DNA of 64,000 nt, taken from positions 62,001 through 126,000 of the forward strand of contig NZ_CABHOU010000021.1 of the NCBI RefSeq assembly GCF_902168175.1. The letters run 5' to 3'. Position 1 is the first letter of the stretch, and every line of letters starts with the position of its first letter. The translations under genes and the position numbers were made by a program. Shown piece by piece: positions 19,241 to 27,681 of the stretch. This DNA comes from an uncultured Chitinophaga sp. (GTDB lineage: Bacteria > Bacteroidota > Bacteroidia > Chitinophagales > Chitinophagaceae). Under the pieces are notes generated by a model. The model did no database searches and had not been told where the DNA came from. It saw nothing but the letters and a program-made list of their open reading frames with translations.

Positions 19241-20118
19241 TGACTGCAAAGCATATGAAAAAGATACTCAGCCAGCTGCTTTTAGCATCTACCGTAATGC
19301 TCACAGCATGCGAAACAAAATTTGATCTCGATATAGCCCAGGGCAAAACTATTCCCGTAGTGGACGCGTGGATCACCTCCGCCCCCGGCGTACAACAGGT
19401 ACGTATCACCGAAACTACGGCTTATACCGGTACGGCACCGGCCAATGTGATCAGCAATGCCAACGTTACCCTTTTCGACCTGACCAGTGGCGACAGCTAC
19501 CCGTTCGCGTTCGCAAACAATGTATATAGCTACGATCCCGGCAGCACCAACAGTATCGGCGTTATCGGCCACGTGTACAGATTACGTGTAGTGCTGAACG
19601 GTCAAACCTTTGAGGCTACCGACACGATTAAACGCGTTCCTGTGATCGATTCGCTGACCGTTGAATTTAAAGAGGCCGAGTTTGGTGATGAGGAAGGCTA
19701 CTACGCCAAGTTTCATGCCCGCGACCCGGAAGGTGCCAACAACGATTATTATTGGATCCGCTCTTACCGCAACACACTAACAACAAGGATCAGGGACAAC
19801 TTCGCTATCAACGGTGCGTATAATGAAGATGTATCTGACGGCATTAAATTCATTCCCCCTATCAGCGAAGGAATTACGCGGGGCGACAAACCTTTCCTGA
19901 AAGGAGACAAAGTAATCGTTCGTATCGCATCCTGCACCAAAAGGAGCCATGAGTTCCTGGACCATGTGGATACCCAGGTTAACAACGGCGGCCTGTTCGC
20001 TAAAGTGCTGGAAAACGTGGGTACCAACCTGGTAAACGTAAGCGGCGGCGACCTGAAAATACTGGGCTGGTTCGGCACATCGGGCACCAGCTTTGCAGAA
20101 ATAGAAATTCACGAGTAA
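19240..20118 (+). CDS. DUF4249 outer-membrane lipoprotein
   Basis: The 292-residue protein carries a lipobox (LTAC, about residue 25 from the first ATG) and an Ig-like beta-rich body typical of DUF4249. The family accompanies TonB receptors and is thought to help capture substrate at the surface. Two starts are possible: the ATG overlapping the receptor stop (19240) and MKKILS at 19255, which gives a more standard signal peptide. I keep the first because of the overlap, but the second may be the one used. Confidence 0.82.
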   Translation: MTAKHMKKILSQLLLASTVMLTACETKFDLDIAQGKTIPVVDAWITSAPGVQQVRITETTAYTGTAPANVISNANVTLFDLTSGDSYPFAFANNVYSYDPGSTNSIGVIGHVYRLRVVLNGQTFEATDTIKRVPVIDSLTVEFKEAEFGDEEGYYAKFHARDPEGANNDYYWIRSYRNTLTTRIRDNFAINGAYNEDVSDGIKFIPPISEGITRGDKPFLKGDKVIVRIASCTKRSHEFLDHVDTQVNNGGLFAKVLENVGTNLVNVSGGDLKILGWFGTSGTSFAEIEIHE

Positions 20119-20149
20119 TTATATATTAAAAACAATTAAATGCTGAAAT

Positions 20150-20764
20150 ATGAAAAAGATCATATTAGGGCTTGCCATGCTTGTACTCGCCGGTAATAGT
20201 TATGGCCAGCAAATGGAAACACTGGCTACTCCCAAAAACGGCAGTAAAATAAGAGTAGGCGGCTATGGTGCCCCCACCATCAAATTCACCCCTTTTGCCG
20301 ATAAGTTTGCCATCATGATGGGTGGTAATGCCGGTGTGATGCTCAATAGCAAAATTATGCTGGGAGCCGGCGGTTATGCTTTGGTCAATGACATTGAAGC
20401 CCCCAGGGTTAACAGTTCCGACCCTACGCTGTACTGGAATATGTGGTACACCGGTTTTGTGGCTGAATACACATTTAACTCTAATAAACTGATACACTGG
20501 GGCGTTGGCGGCCTTATTGGCGGCGGTGGCGTAATGAAAGGCGTAAGATGGAAAGAAGACCATGAAGGCGACAACTGGATCGATAACAGTTGTTTCTTTG
20601 CGGCGGAACCTTATGCCAACCTCGAAATTAATATAGCGACGTTCATGCGGGTAGGCATCGGTGCTTCCTACAGGTTCATCTCCGGCTCCAACACACCCGG
20701 AATTACCGACAGCGACATGAGTGGCCCGGCAGCGCATATTACGCTAAAGGCAGGAAGGTTTTAG
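20150..20764 (+). CDS. Putative outer-membrane beta-barrel protein
   Basis: The 204-residue protein has a signal peptide (about 1-19, ending SYGQ), glycine-rich amphipathic strands (GGYGAPTIKF, GVGGLIGGGGVMKG) and a C-terminal barrel-type strand ending KAGRF. It follows the DUF4249 gene by 31 bp and is closed by a strong terminator, so it is probably the third gene of the TonB operon. No family assignment beyond a small barrel is possible from reading. Confidence 0.7.
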   Translation: MKKIILGLAMLVLAGNSYGQQMETLATPKNGSKIRVGGYGAPTIKFTPFADKFAIMMGGNAGVMLNSKIMLGAGGYALVNDIEAPRVNSSDPTLYWNMWYTGFVAEYTFNSNKLIHWGVGGLIGGGGVMKGVRWKEDHEGDNWIDNSCFFAAEPYANLEINIATFMRVGIGASYRFISGSNTPGITDSDMSGPAAHITLKAGRF

Positions 20765-20785
20765 AAAGAAGCGTCGTTCTTCTGC

Positions 20786-20824
20786 AGCGGCACATCCCTT
20801 TGACTGGGGTGTGCCGCTTTTTTT
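20786..20824 (+). terminator. Terminator after the TonB/DUF4249 operon
   Basis: AGCGGCACA (20786-20794) pairs with TGTGCCGCT (20810-20818), the stem extends through CCC/GGG, and seven T follow. Confidence 0.9.
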
Positions 20825-20907
20825 ATGCTGACAAGTCCCTCTGCCCCTCCCATTCCTGATAACCGGCAAAAATCGATGTTAAAAGAAATAAAAAATATAT
20901 GCCTGGA

Positions 20908-20956
20908 TTTTGCAATTACGAAAAGTATCGTACATTTGTTTACGAAGATATTCGTA
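20908..20956 (+). promoter_or_regulatory. blaI promoter overlapped by two BlaI/MecI-like operators
   Basis: TTTTG (20908-20912), an 18-bp spacer and TACATTTG (20931-20938) form a good Bacteroidota promoter. Two 16-bp palindromes overlap it: TACGAAAAGTATCGTA (20917-20932) lies in the spacer and touches the -7 box, and TACGAAGATATTCGTA (20941-20956) starts right after it. Their centres are 24 bp apart. BlaI/MecI repressors bind short palindromes as dimers and repress their own operon, so negative autoregulation is likely. Confidence 0.7.
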
Positions 20957-21004
20957 CATCAGTAATCTGGACAGGAACAGATCACGATTTAAAATTAGCA
21001 AACA

Positions 21005-21394
21005 ATGGACGCCGCAAGGAACATCAAGCCGACGGAAAGTGAATTGGAAATTCTGCGCATACTCTGGGAAAAAGGCCCCAGTACTGTAAGGGATGTGCAT
21101 GAGATTTTGGAGCAAAGCAAGGAAGCAGGCTACACTACAACCCTTAAGCTCATGCAGATCATGCATGAAAAGGGGTTGCTTAGCCGTGATACCAGCGCTA
21201 AAACCCATGTTTACAAAGCCCTTGTGTCGCAGGAAAAAACCCAACAACAATTATTAAACAAAATGATAGATACTGTCTTTAACGGATCGGCCAGTCAGCT
21301 TGTAATGCAGGCCCTTGGCCATCACCACTCCTCCCCGGAGGAACTGGACGAGATAAGGCGTTATCTATCTGAAATGGAGAAAAAGCAAAAATAG
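21005..21394 (+). CDS. blaI: BlaI/MecI/CopY-family repressor
   Basis: The 129-residue winged-helix protein shows the family N-terminus (PTESELEILRILWEKGPSTVRDV) and a C-terminal dimerisation helix region. These repressors are inactivated by proteolysis signalled by an M56 BlaR1-type partner, encoded 21 bp downstream. In Bacteroidota such pairs are common without a beta-lactamase, and none lies in the window. Targets beyond its own promoter are unknown. The symbol marks family rather than a proven beta-lactam role. Confidence 0.9.
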   Translation: MDAARNIKPTESELEILRILWEKGPSTVRDVHEILEQSKEAGYTTTLKLMQIMHEKGLLSRDTSAKTHVYKALVSQEKTQQQLLNKMIDTVFNGSASQLVMQALGHHHSSPEELDEIRRYLSEMEKKQK

Positions 21395-21415
21395 ATACCA
21401 GTTAAATTTTTTGCC

Positions 21416-23578
21416 ATGACCTCGCTGCTTCCTTTTACCACAGACATCATCCGTGCCTTCGGATGGACGCTTTTACACTCATTCTGGCAGGCATTTGTTG
21501 TGTTTGCGTGTTTGAGAATTGTACTTAAAATATGGCCGGCGGCCAGTTCCGCAGCTAAATACCACTTGTCGTTCCTGTCACTGGCGGGTATCTTCACCTG
21601 GTTTGTCGCCACTTTTTGGCAACAAATGCTGGCCATACGAGAGTCACAATTAGTAATGCATTTTGTGGCAAATAATCCGCTAATAGCAGATATGCAGGTA
21701 GCGCAATTACCTGCGGCGGCACCCGCCAATAATCTGAAATGGTTGTTTCCGGGTATGGAGGTTTACTTTCCCGTACTGGTAGGCATATATGTTGTAGGCG
21801 TTGCGGTCATGACTATCAAACTGGTGTTAGACCTGGCCCAGCTACAGCAGGTACGCCGTGCAGCGATGCTTCAGATCGATACCCAATGGGAAAAACAGCT
21901 TAAAATGCTGGCTACCCGGCTGGGCGTCAATAAAAAAGTACAGCTGCATATTTCTTCGTCAGTTCAGGTACCGGTGATGATCGGCTTTATCCGCCCACTC
22001 ATACTTTTGCCTGCCGCTATGATCAACAACCTGAGTACCGATCAGCTCGAAGCCATCCTGTTGCACGAGCTGGCTCACATTAAGCGCCATGATTACCTGT
22101 TGAATATCTTCCAAACAATTGTTGAAACGATCCTGTTCTTCAATCCTTTCATATGGTGGATATCTAAAAACATCCGTATTGAGAGGGAACATTGCTGCGA
22201 CGACCTGGTAATTGCCAGTACCGTACAGCCACTGCATTACGCTAAAGCCCTGGTGGCACTGGAAGAATATCGTCTTACCACCAACCCCATGGCCATGGCG
22301 ATTGCGGACAATAAACAATTCCTTTTTCACCGCATCAAAAGAATCATGGAAATGAAAACTAGTCACCGTAACTATAGCCAGCAACTATTGGCGTTACTGA
22401 TCATACTCACTGGCGTTGCGTCAATCGCATGGCTCAATCCATCTCAAAAAGAGAAAAAAGTAAAACAACCGCAGAAAAAAAGCGTAGGTATTACAGACAG
22501 CATGTTGCCTGTTTCTCCGATATCGGATGCCTGTGAAGAAGCTATCGTAAGCACTGAAGATTGTGCAGTCGTGCCCGCTCCGCCCGGTGCACCAAAACCA
22601 CCACTGCCCCTGGCAGCGCTGGCCAACATACAGGCTGCGCCGATCAATATTTTTCAACCGCTCGCTCTCCTTTCGCCACTCGATTTCCCCTTTGATACAC
22701 TGCCTAAAAAAATAAGAATAAAAGACAGCAACGGCAACATCAGGGAGTATAACAGCATTAAAGACATGCCGGAAGAAGATCGTGAACGTATGCAGGAACA
22801 ATTTCTGAAAATGCAGGAAACACAGGAGGAAATGCGTAAGACCGCCGAGGAAGCCCGCAAGACTGCTGAAAAACTCCGTGAAACTTATAAAGATTCAGAA
22901 AAGCTGTGGAAGGACAACAGCGAGCATTTCAAAAAAGCCTATGAAGAAGCCGGCAAAGCCCTTAAAGAAATTGATTGGGCAAAACACAATAAAGAAATTG
23001 CCGAAGCTTACAAAAACATCGACTGGGCAACAATGAATGAAAACATCCAGAAAGCCTATAAAGAGATTGACTGGAAAACAGTGAACGAAAATGCCCTTAA
23101 AGCATTTAAGGACATAAACTGGGAGCAGATTAACGGAGAAATGCGTAAAGCCCTGGAACAAAGCAAGAGCGACATTAAGATACAGGAAGAGATGATAAAA
23201 AACATGCCTGACCTTAATTCGGAAGAAATTCAAAAGATGATAGAAAAAACCATTAAACATGGTGAGGAAGCATCGAAAATGAACGAATATCAGATAAAGG
23301 CTGAAAGCGACCGTGCCCGCCAGGAAGCAGAATCAGCCCGCAAAGAAAAACGCTCTAAGAACGATGTGAATTACAACGAACTGGGCAAGGAGCTACAGGA
23401 AGCCAAACTGATCAACTCCAGCCAAAAATTTGATGCCGAAAAGAAAAACGGCGTGCTGTATATCGACGGTGCTAAACAATCGCCCGAGGTATTGAAGAAA
23501 TATGCACGCTACTTTAAAGGCCGCCATGTACATATTACCCAGAATGGTGATAACCTGAGCGTAAGCATTAACGATTAA
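21416..23578 (+). CDS. BlaR1-type M56 zinc metallopeptidase with 16-residue tandem repeats
   Basis: The 720-residue protein has four or five membrane helices in its first 340 residues and the HExxH zinc motif in LLHELAHIKRHDYL (about residue 217), with the downstream EREHCCDD segment of M56 peptidases. The extracytoplasmic part carries no penicillin-binding domain. It has a charged helical region (about 450-505), then four 16-residue repeats of the form I(D/N)W-x3-N-x-E-x2-A-x2 (about 519-582), then more coiled coil and a short C-terminal domain. It probably senses an unknown envelope signal and triggers cleavage of the upstream repressor. Confidence 0.85.
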   Translation: MTSLLPFTTDIIRAFGWTLLHSFWQAFVVFACLRIVLKIWPAASSAAKYHLSFLSLAGIFTWFVATFWQQMLAIRESQLVMHFVANNPLIADMQVAQLPAAAPANNLKWLFPGMEVYFPVLVGIYVVGVAVMTIKLVLDLAQLQQVRRAAMLQIDTQWEKQLKMLATRLGVNKKVQLHISSSVQVPVMIGFIRPLILLPAAMINNLSTDQLEAILLHELAHIKRHDYLLNIFQTIVETILFFNPFIWWISKNIRIEREHCCDDLVIASTVQPLHYAKALVALEEYRLTTNPMAMAIADNKQFLFHRIKRIMEMKTSHRNYSQQLLALLIILTGVASIAWLNPSQKEKKVKQPQKKSVGITDSMLPVSPISDACEEAIVSTEDCAVVPAPPGAPKPPLPLAALANIQAAPINIFQPLALLSPLDFPFDTLPKKIRIKDSNGNIREYNSIKDMPEEDRERMQEQFLKMQETQEEMRKTAEEARKTAEKLRETYKDSEKLWKDNSEHFKKAYEEAGKALKEIDWAKHNKEIAEAYKNIDWATMNENIQKAYKEIDWKTVNENALKAFKDINWEQINGEMRKALEQSKSDIKIQEEMIKNMPDLNSEEIQKMIEKTIKHGEEASKMNEYQIKAESDRARQEAESARKEKRSKNDVNYNELGKELQEAKLINSSQKFDAEKKNGVLYIDGAKQSPEVLKKYARYFKGRHVHITQNGDNLSVSIND

Positions 23579-23616
23579 CCGCCCAAACCCATAAATCTTT
23601 TTTTCCGCCATTCTAG

Positions 23617-23655
23617 AACGCCGCACCTGTAAAGGCTGCGGCGTTTTCTTTACAT
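23617..23655 (+). terminator. Terminator after the blaI/M56 pair
   Basis: AACGCCGCA (23617-23625) pairs with TGCGGCGTT (23637-23645), followed by TTTCTTT. Confidence 0.82.
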
Positions 23656-23695
23656 TTCCTTATCTTTAATCCTACAAAACAGTTACAGCAAATAC

Positions 23696-24844
23696 ATGCC
23701 AGCTATGAGAAAAGAAATCATTCTGACGCTCTGTATGGGAACATCCCTCCCACTACTGGCGCAGGAAAACCAGGTTAATATTACAACGGGCAACGAAGTA
23801 ACCGTTACAAAAAGCCACAAGGCCACCCCGGTGAAAAGCCAGGATATGACAGGCACCTGCTGGTGTTTCTCCACTACTTCCCTCGTAGAATCTGAGTGTA
23901 TACGTAAGGGAGAAGATCAGCCCGATATTTCGGAAATGTTCACCGTGCGGAACATTTACCGCGAGAAGGCGGAGAATTATGTGCTGCGGCAGGGTTACGC
24001 CCGTTTTGACGAAGGCGGTCTGGGGCACGATGTAATCAGGGCGATAGGTAAGTACGGTGTTGTGCCGGAAAGCGTGTATTCCGGGCTTACAAATGGCCAA
24101 ACAGCGCACAATCATGGCAAAATGGTCGCTTCCCTCAAAACTTACCTCGACAGCGTTCTAAAGCTTAAAAAGCCCCTTCCTGCTAACTGGGAGCAGGGGG
24201 TGGAAAATATCATGGACGATGCGATGGGTAAAGTACCTGCCAGCTTTGAGTATAAAGGCAAAAACTATACTGCACAAACTTACGCTAAAGAGGTGTTGAA
24301 GTTTAACGAGAGCGATTATGTGAATCTTACGTCCTTCACCCATCATCCTTTTTATCAGTCCTTTGTAGTAGAAGTACCTGATAACTTTTCGAACGGTGCT
24401 TATTACAACCTGCCTTTGAGCGAGTTTGTAGGGGCGGTGAAACGCTCTGTAGATAAAGGATACACAGTAATGTGGGATGCGGATGTTAGCAATAAAGGAT
24501 TCCAGATGGGTAAAGGTTATGCGCTTTCTCCCGCTGGCGACAGCATTCCAAAAGCGACAGGCTTTGGTCCTGACATTACCGAGCAGCAGGTTACGCCCGA
24601 ATACCGCCAGCAGCTTTATCAGGCGCTGGTTACACAGGACGATCACCTGATGCACATTACCGGGTTGGGGAAAGACAAAAAGGGGAAAGACTATTTCGTG
24701 GTGAAGAACTCATGGGGAACCAAGTCTCCGAAAGAAGGCTACATTTACGTTTCTGAACCTTACTTTGCCATTAACACCATCACAGTAATCGTTCCTAAAT
24801 CCTCTCTGGATAAAGCATTGCTTGCTAAGCTGGGCATTAAATAA
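23696..24844 (+). CDS. pepC: Exported C1-family peptidase (aminopeptidase C / bleomycin hydrolase-like)
   Basis: The 382-residue cysteine protease shows the catalytic cysteine in DMTGTCWCFSTTSLVESE (about residue 59), histidine in DHLMHITGLGKD (about 319) and asparagine in VVKNSWGTKSPKEG (about 342). Order and spacing fit C1B enzymes, which trim peptides from the N-terminus. Unlike most bacterial PepC proteins it begins with a signal peptide (ILTLCMGTSLPLLAQ), implying periplasmic or outer-membrane location. MRKE at 23705 is an alternative start. Confidence 0.86.
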   Translation: MPAMRKEIILTLCMGTSLPLLAQENQVNITTGNEVTVTKSHKATPVKSQDMTGTCWCFSTTSLVESECIRKGEDQPDISEMFTVRNIYREKAENYVLRQGYARFDEGGLGHDVIRAIGKYGVVPESVYSGLTNGQTAHNHGKMVASLKTYLDSVLKLKKPLPANWEQGVENIMDDAMGKVPASFEYKGKNYTAQTYAKEVLKFNESDYVNLTSFTHHPFYQSFVVEVPDNFSNGAYYNLPLSEFVGAVKRSVDKGYTVMWDADVSNKGFQMGKGYALSPAGDSIPKATGFGPDITEQQVTPEYRQQLYQALVTQDDHLMHITGLGKDKKGKDYFVVKNSWGTKSPKEGYIYVSEPYFAINTITVIVPKSSLDKALLAKLGIK

Positions 24845-24862
24845 TACTCGTTTTAAACTTTA

Positions 24863-24892
24863 AAAAAGAGGCTATGCAGCCTCTTTTTTTAT
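24863..24892. terminator. Terminator between pepC and acyP
   Basis: AAAGAGGCT and AGCCTCTTT form the stem around ATGC, flanked by A-rich and T-rich sequence (24863-24892). It can serve pepC and possibly acyP. Confidence 0.85.
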
Positions 24893-24964
24893 TTGGGGCA
24901 ATGATGGAATGAAGCGGTAGTTTACGCAATTCTTAACACCATCCTTTATTCTCACACATCTCGT

Positions 24965-25237
24965 TTAATACCCGATCACAAAGTCGGGATAATGCTGAAC
25001 AGGCCCTTCCATTATCTCCCACTCGGCTACTTCGGCAGATATAGGCCCCTGCTTACACCAGTCAAAGAATTCCGTGAGTACATCAGCTGGTGCCTCTGCC
25101 GCTATCCACACGTGACCTTCAGGGGTATTTTTTACGATGCCTTTTACATTCAGGCTTTCCGCCACCGATTTGGCGGTAGCCCGGAAATAGACGCCCTGTA
25201 CCCGACCTTTTAAAATGATTTCGTTGTGTATGATCAT
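24965..25237 (-). CDS. acyP: Acylphosphatase
   Basis: The 90-residue enzyme hydrolyses carboxyl-phosphate bonds such as acetyl phosphate. The catalytic arginine sits in GRVQGVYFRATAKS (about residue 19) and the asparagine in GIVKNTPEGHVWI (about residue 37), as in the AcyP family. The length is standard. It is a single minus-strand gene. Confidence 0.94.
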   Translation of the reverse strand: MIIHNEIILKGRVQGVYFRATAKSVAESLNVKGIVKNTPEGHVWIAAEAPADVLTEFFDWCKQGPISAEVAEWEIMEGPVQHYPDFVIGY

Positions 25238-25310
25238 ATACCTTGATTATTTATTAGCTATGGATATGCATTGTAACAAGATAGGAAACAGCTGCTTCGC
25301 CAACAAAAAT

Positions 25311-25344
25311 AATAGCCGGACAAAACCAGGTTCATCCGGCTATT
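25311..25344 (-). terminator. Stem-loop with T-tail on the minus strand
   Basis: AATAGCCGGA (25311-25320) pairs with TCCGGCTATT (25335-25344). Read on the minus strand it is followed by ATTTTTG, so it probably ends the transcript of the hypothetical gene at 25609. The remainder of 25345-25608 holds nothing I recognise. Confidence 0.65.
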
Positions 25345-25608
25345 TAAGCAAACGGCCTTGGGGAAGAGCCACAGCTTTTGATGTTGGAAGGGCTATATAG
25401 GAATGAAAAACATAGGGGTTTACATTCACGAATTACCTTCAAAATGAATGGTATAGGGTAAGGACATATATGGATGGAGAAATGACAAATATTTAGGGGG
25501 CGGTTTAAAGCCAGGCGCCGGAAGGAGTTTGCAATGACCGGACGGCTTTACCGTACCGGCCATTACAATGATCTCCCTACTGTCCCGTCGGCACCAAAAA
25601 CAGCCTAT

Positions 25609-25908
25609 TCAATGCCGGGAGACAGATAATTTTTCCTGTAGCTGCGTTGCCTCCGTTACGAAAGCAGTACGGCCATCGGGATAAAAAATAAAGAACTGGG
25701 AAGTGTCACCTTCGGGCTCCTGAACTTCATGAACCTGTATATGTAGAAGTGGATGAAAGTAAAAATATTCAACTACGGCAGGGTTGACGTTGCGTCGCAT
25801 CATCTCCAGATGAAATCCGGCTTTCGCCAATTGGGAGAACACCTCAAGCTCCTGCGTTGATGCTGCTGTTCCATTTGTATACGATGGTTTAATAGATACC
25901 CATTCCAT
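25609..25908 (-). CDS. Hypothetical protein
   Basis: This encodes 99 residues from the ATG at 25908; a TTG three codons earlier is also open. The protein is soluble with no signal peptide or membrane helix. It has an N-terminal alpha/beta part (AKAGFHLEMMRRNVNPAVVEYF) and beta-rich segments around FFIFYPDGRTAFV. I do not recognise a family. It is isolated, with about 1 kb of non-coding DNA upstream. Confidence 0.5.
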   Translation of the reverse strand: MEWVSIKPSYTNGTAASTQELEVFSQLAKAGFHLEMMRRNVNPAVVEYFYFHPLLHIQVHEVQEPEGDTSQFFIFYPDGRTAFVTEATQLQEKLSVSRH

Positions 25909-26018
25909 ACCGCACAATTATCAGTTAATAGTTTAAAAAAAGTTGTGTCTTTCAGTGGTTAACTTGTTTGTCTTCATGGCAAAATTGAAATATTTTATGG
26001 GGGTTGGAATATAAGTTT

Positions 26019-26030
26019 GGTGTATACACC
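26019..26030. repeat. 12-bp palindrome GGTGTATACACC
   Basis: An exact copy of the palindrome that also occurs at 1088-1099 and 11043-11054. It lies about 110 bp upstream of the hypothetical gene. The surrounding 25918-26385 is AT-rich and shows no gene. Confidence 0.5.
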
Positions 26031-26385
26031 GCCAGGCTGCTTATTTCCCCGAAATAGTTTTTACTTATGATTTTGTACTACTACCTGATTGACAAATTGT
26101 ATATCAGCAATAGCTATCAACTTCAGCATTCAGTAGTGAAATAAATAGTCCTCTTACTATATTTATACAACAGCGCACATCTATCCCATCAGTTATTCCA
26201 GATCGGCATAACTGCATCTATCTTTTTAAATAAGAAAAGGAAATATTTGGAGTGATAAAATAGAACTATTGCTATGTTAACACACAATGATTTATATAAA
26301 GATGCCGGATAAAGCTTTGTGAATATTATCAGCTTTCTGATGGATCAATCGACAATATTAGCAAAACAATTAACGGACACCATGG

Positions 26386-26866
26386 ACTGCGGGGCATTCG
26401 CAACCAAACTATCTGTGGCAGATAATGAACAATTGTACTATTAGCATACTCGCAAAAAGACCATGAGTTGCAGCGTACAATCAATCAAACTATCTCGCAA
26501 AGCAAAGAACGATTTGCACTATAGTATACCCGCACAAAAGATCCATGAATTGAAGCCTACCGGCAGCCAAACTATCTCACAAAAGCAAGAACAACCGCAC
26601 TATGACCATACCCGCACAAAAGATATTGACTTGCAGCGTACCAGCAATCAAACTATCTCACAAAAGCAAAGAACAATCGCACTATGACCATACTCGCACA
26701 AAAGATATTGAATTGCAGCGTACCAGCAATCAAACTATCTCACAAAAGCAAAGAACAATCGCATCATGACTATACTCGCATGAAAGATCATGACTTGCAG
26801 CGTACCAGCAATCAAACTATCTCACAAAAGCAAATAACAATCGCACCACCCGCTCAATAACAGATC
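26386..26866. repeat. 82-bp tandem repeat array, about 5.7 units
   Basis: Units begin at 26386, 26468, 26550, 26631, 26713 and 26795, giving periods of 82, 82, 81, 82 and 82 bp. All six contain CAAACTATCT. Units at 26631 and 26713 differ at only a few positions; the first is strongly diverged and the last is truncated. As 82 is not a multiple of three and one unit is 81 bp, it is not coding, and a 75-codon ORF over it is rejected. It lies downstream of the LigT-like gene. Confidence 0.85.
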
Positions 26867-26947
26867 CACACAAAATAATCATCTTATGAAAAGCCAGAAC
26901 GATACACCTATTCCTGCCAACAACCTACTCGCCGCACTTCTTCAACA

Positions 26948-27556
26948 CTAAGCTGCATGCTCGTGCTGAGAATCGGAACGATGAAACAGTGGCCCATCGG
27001 CTGCCTCCTGATTACCGAACACAAATTCATGCGCTATTTCATAAACGCCGCCCGTAACAGGACGCTTCAGTAAAATGAAACTTTGGCAATGAAAACTGCG
27101 AACGAATAACTTATTCTCAAAATGCGGATAAACCTGGTTAAACGATGCTGTCGGAATAGCCCGCGCGAGCGTGATATGTGGCTTAAAACTATTCACCTTC
27201 AGTTCGAACAATTGCAGAATGCGGCGGTGCAACTCTTCTAACGGCTTGGGGTTTGCCACGTTCACATATATGGTACGCTTCTGCTCCCCATGCTTGAAAT
27301 AATCTATCCTTGAAGTATAAATCGTAAACCCGGATAATTCATTAGCGAGCCTCTCCAGCAACGTTGTAAATGTGTCCTCGTAACGATCGGGAAACTCCGA
27401 ACGGAAAAGTGAAATATGCGCCTTTGAATGTAACCCGGTGTATGACCCGATCTCATTCGCTATCAGCCCCTTAAAACGACTTACATCCCCTGCTGTCTGC
27501 GCATCCGGGTTAATTACCAATAAATAATCGTACAGTGCTTCTTCTTTCATAATCAT
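26948..27556 (-). CDS. 2'-5' RNA ligase / LigT-like phosphoesterase
   Basis: The 202-residue protein has the two HxS/T motifs of the 2H phosphoesterase superfamily: KAHISLFRSE (about residue 43) and FKPHITLARAI (about residue 123). Family members act on 2',3'-cyclic phosphate or 2'-5' linked RNA ends. MKEEALYDY at 27550 is an alternative start two codons in. It is monocistronic and has tandem 19-bp repeats just upstream, suggesting dedicated control. Confidence 0.8.
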   Translation of the reverse strand: MIMKEEALYDYLLVINPDAQTAGDVSRFKGLIANEIGSYTGLHSKAHISLFRSEFPDRYEDTFTTLLERLANELSGFTIYTSRIDYFKHGEQKRTIYVNVANPKPLEELHRRILQLFELKVNSFKPHITLARAIPTASFNQVYPHFENKLFVRSFHCQSFILLKRPVTGGVYEIAHEFVFGNQEAADGPLFHRSDSQHEHAA

Positions 27557-27592
27557 TATGATTTATCGATCAGCAAATTGACAGTACAAATA

Positions 27593-27630
27593 TACTAACT
27601 ATTTTGGTAAATACTAATAATTTTAGCAAA
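27593..27630 (-). promoter_or_regulatory. Two tandem 19-bp repeats upstream of the LigT-like gene
   Basis: TACTAACTATTTTGGTAAA (27593-27611) is followed directly by TACTAATAATTTTAGCAAA (27612-27630), 15 of 19 identical, then another TACTAA. They lie 37-74 bp before the start codon, a position suited to a regulator binding site. The binding protein is unknown. Confidence 0.55.
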
Positions 27631-27642
27631 TAATACTAAAAA

Positions 27643-27671
27643 AAGGTTGCGCTTTTAAGGAACGCAACCTA
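27643..27671 (-). terminator. Terminator after tpiA
   Basis: AGGTTGCG and CGCAACCT form an 8-bp stem; on the minus strand a run of seven T follows. It lies just after the tpiA stop. Confidence 0.88.
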
Positions 27672-27681
27672 AGCTATTTAT

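Noticed and set aside
26463..26687. 75-codon ORF across the 82-bp array
   Set aside because: The period is not a multiple of three, one unit is 81 bp, and the frame is not kept from unit to unit.
26386..26866. 82-bp array considered as a CRISPR
   Set aside because: There is no short repeat alternating with unique spacers; the whole 82-bp unit is conserved, and no cas gene is present.
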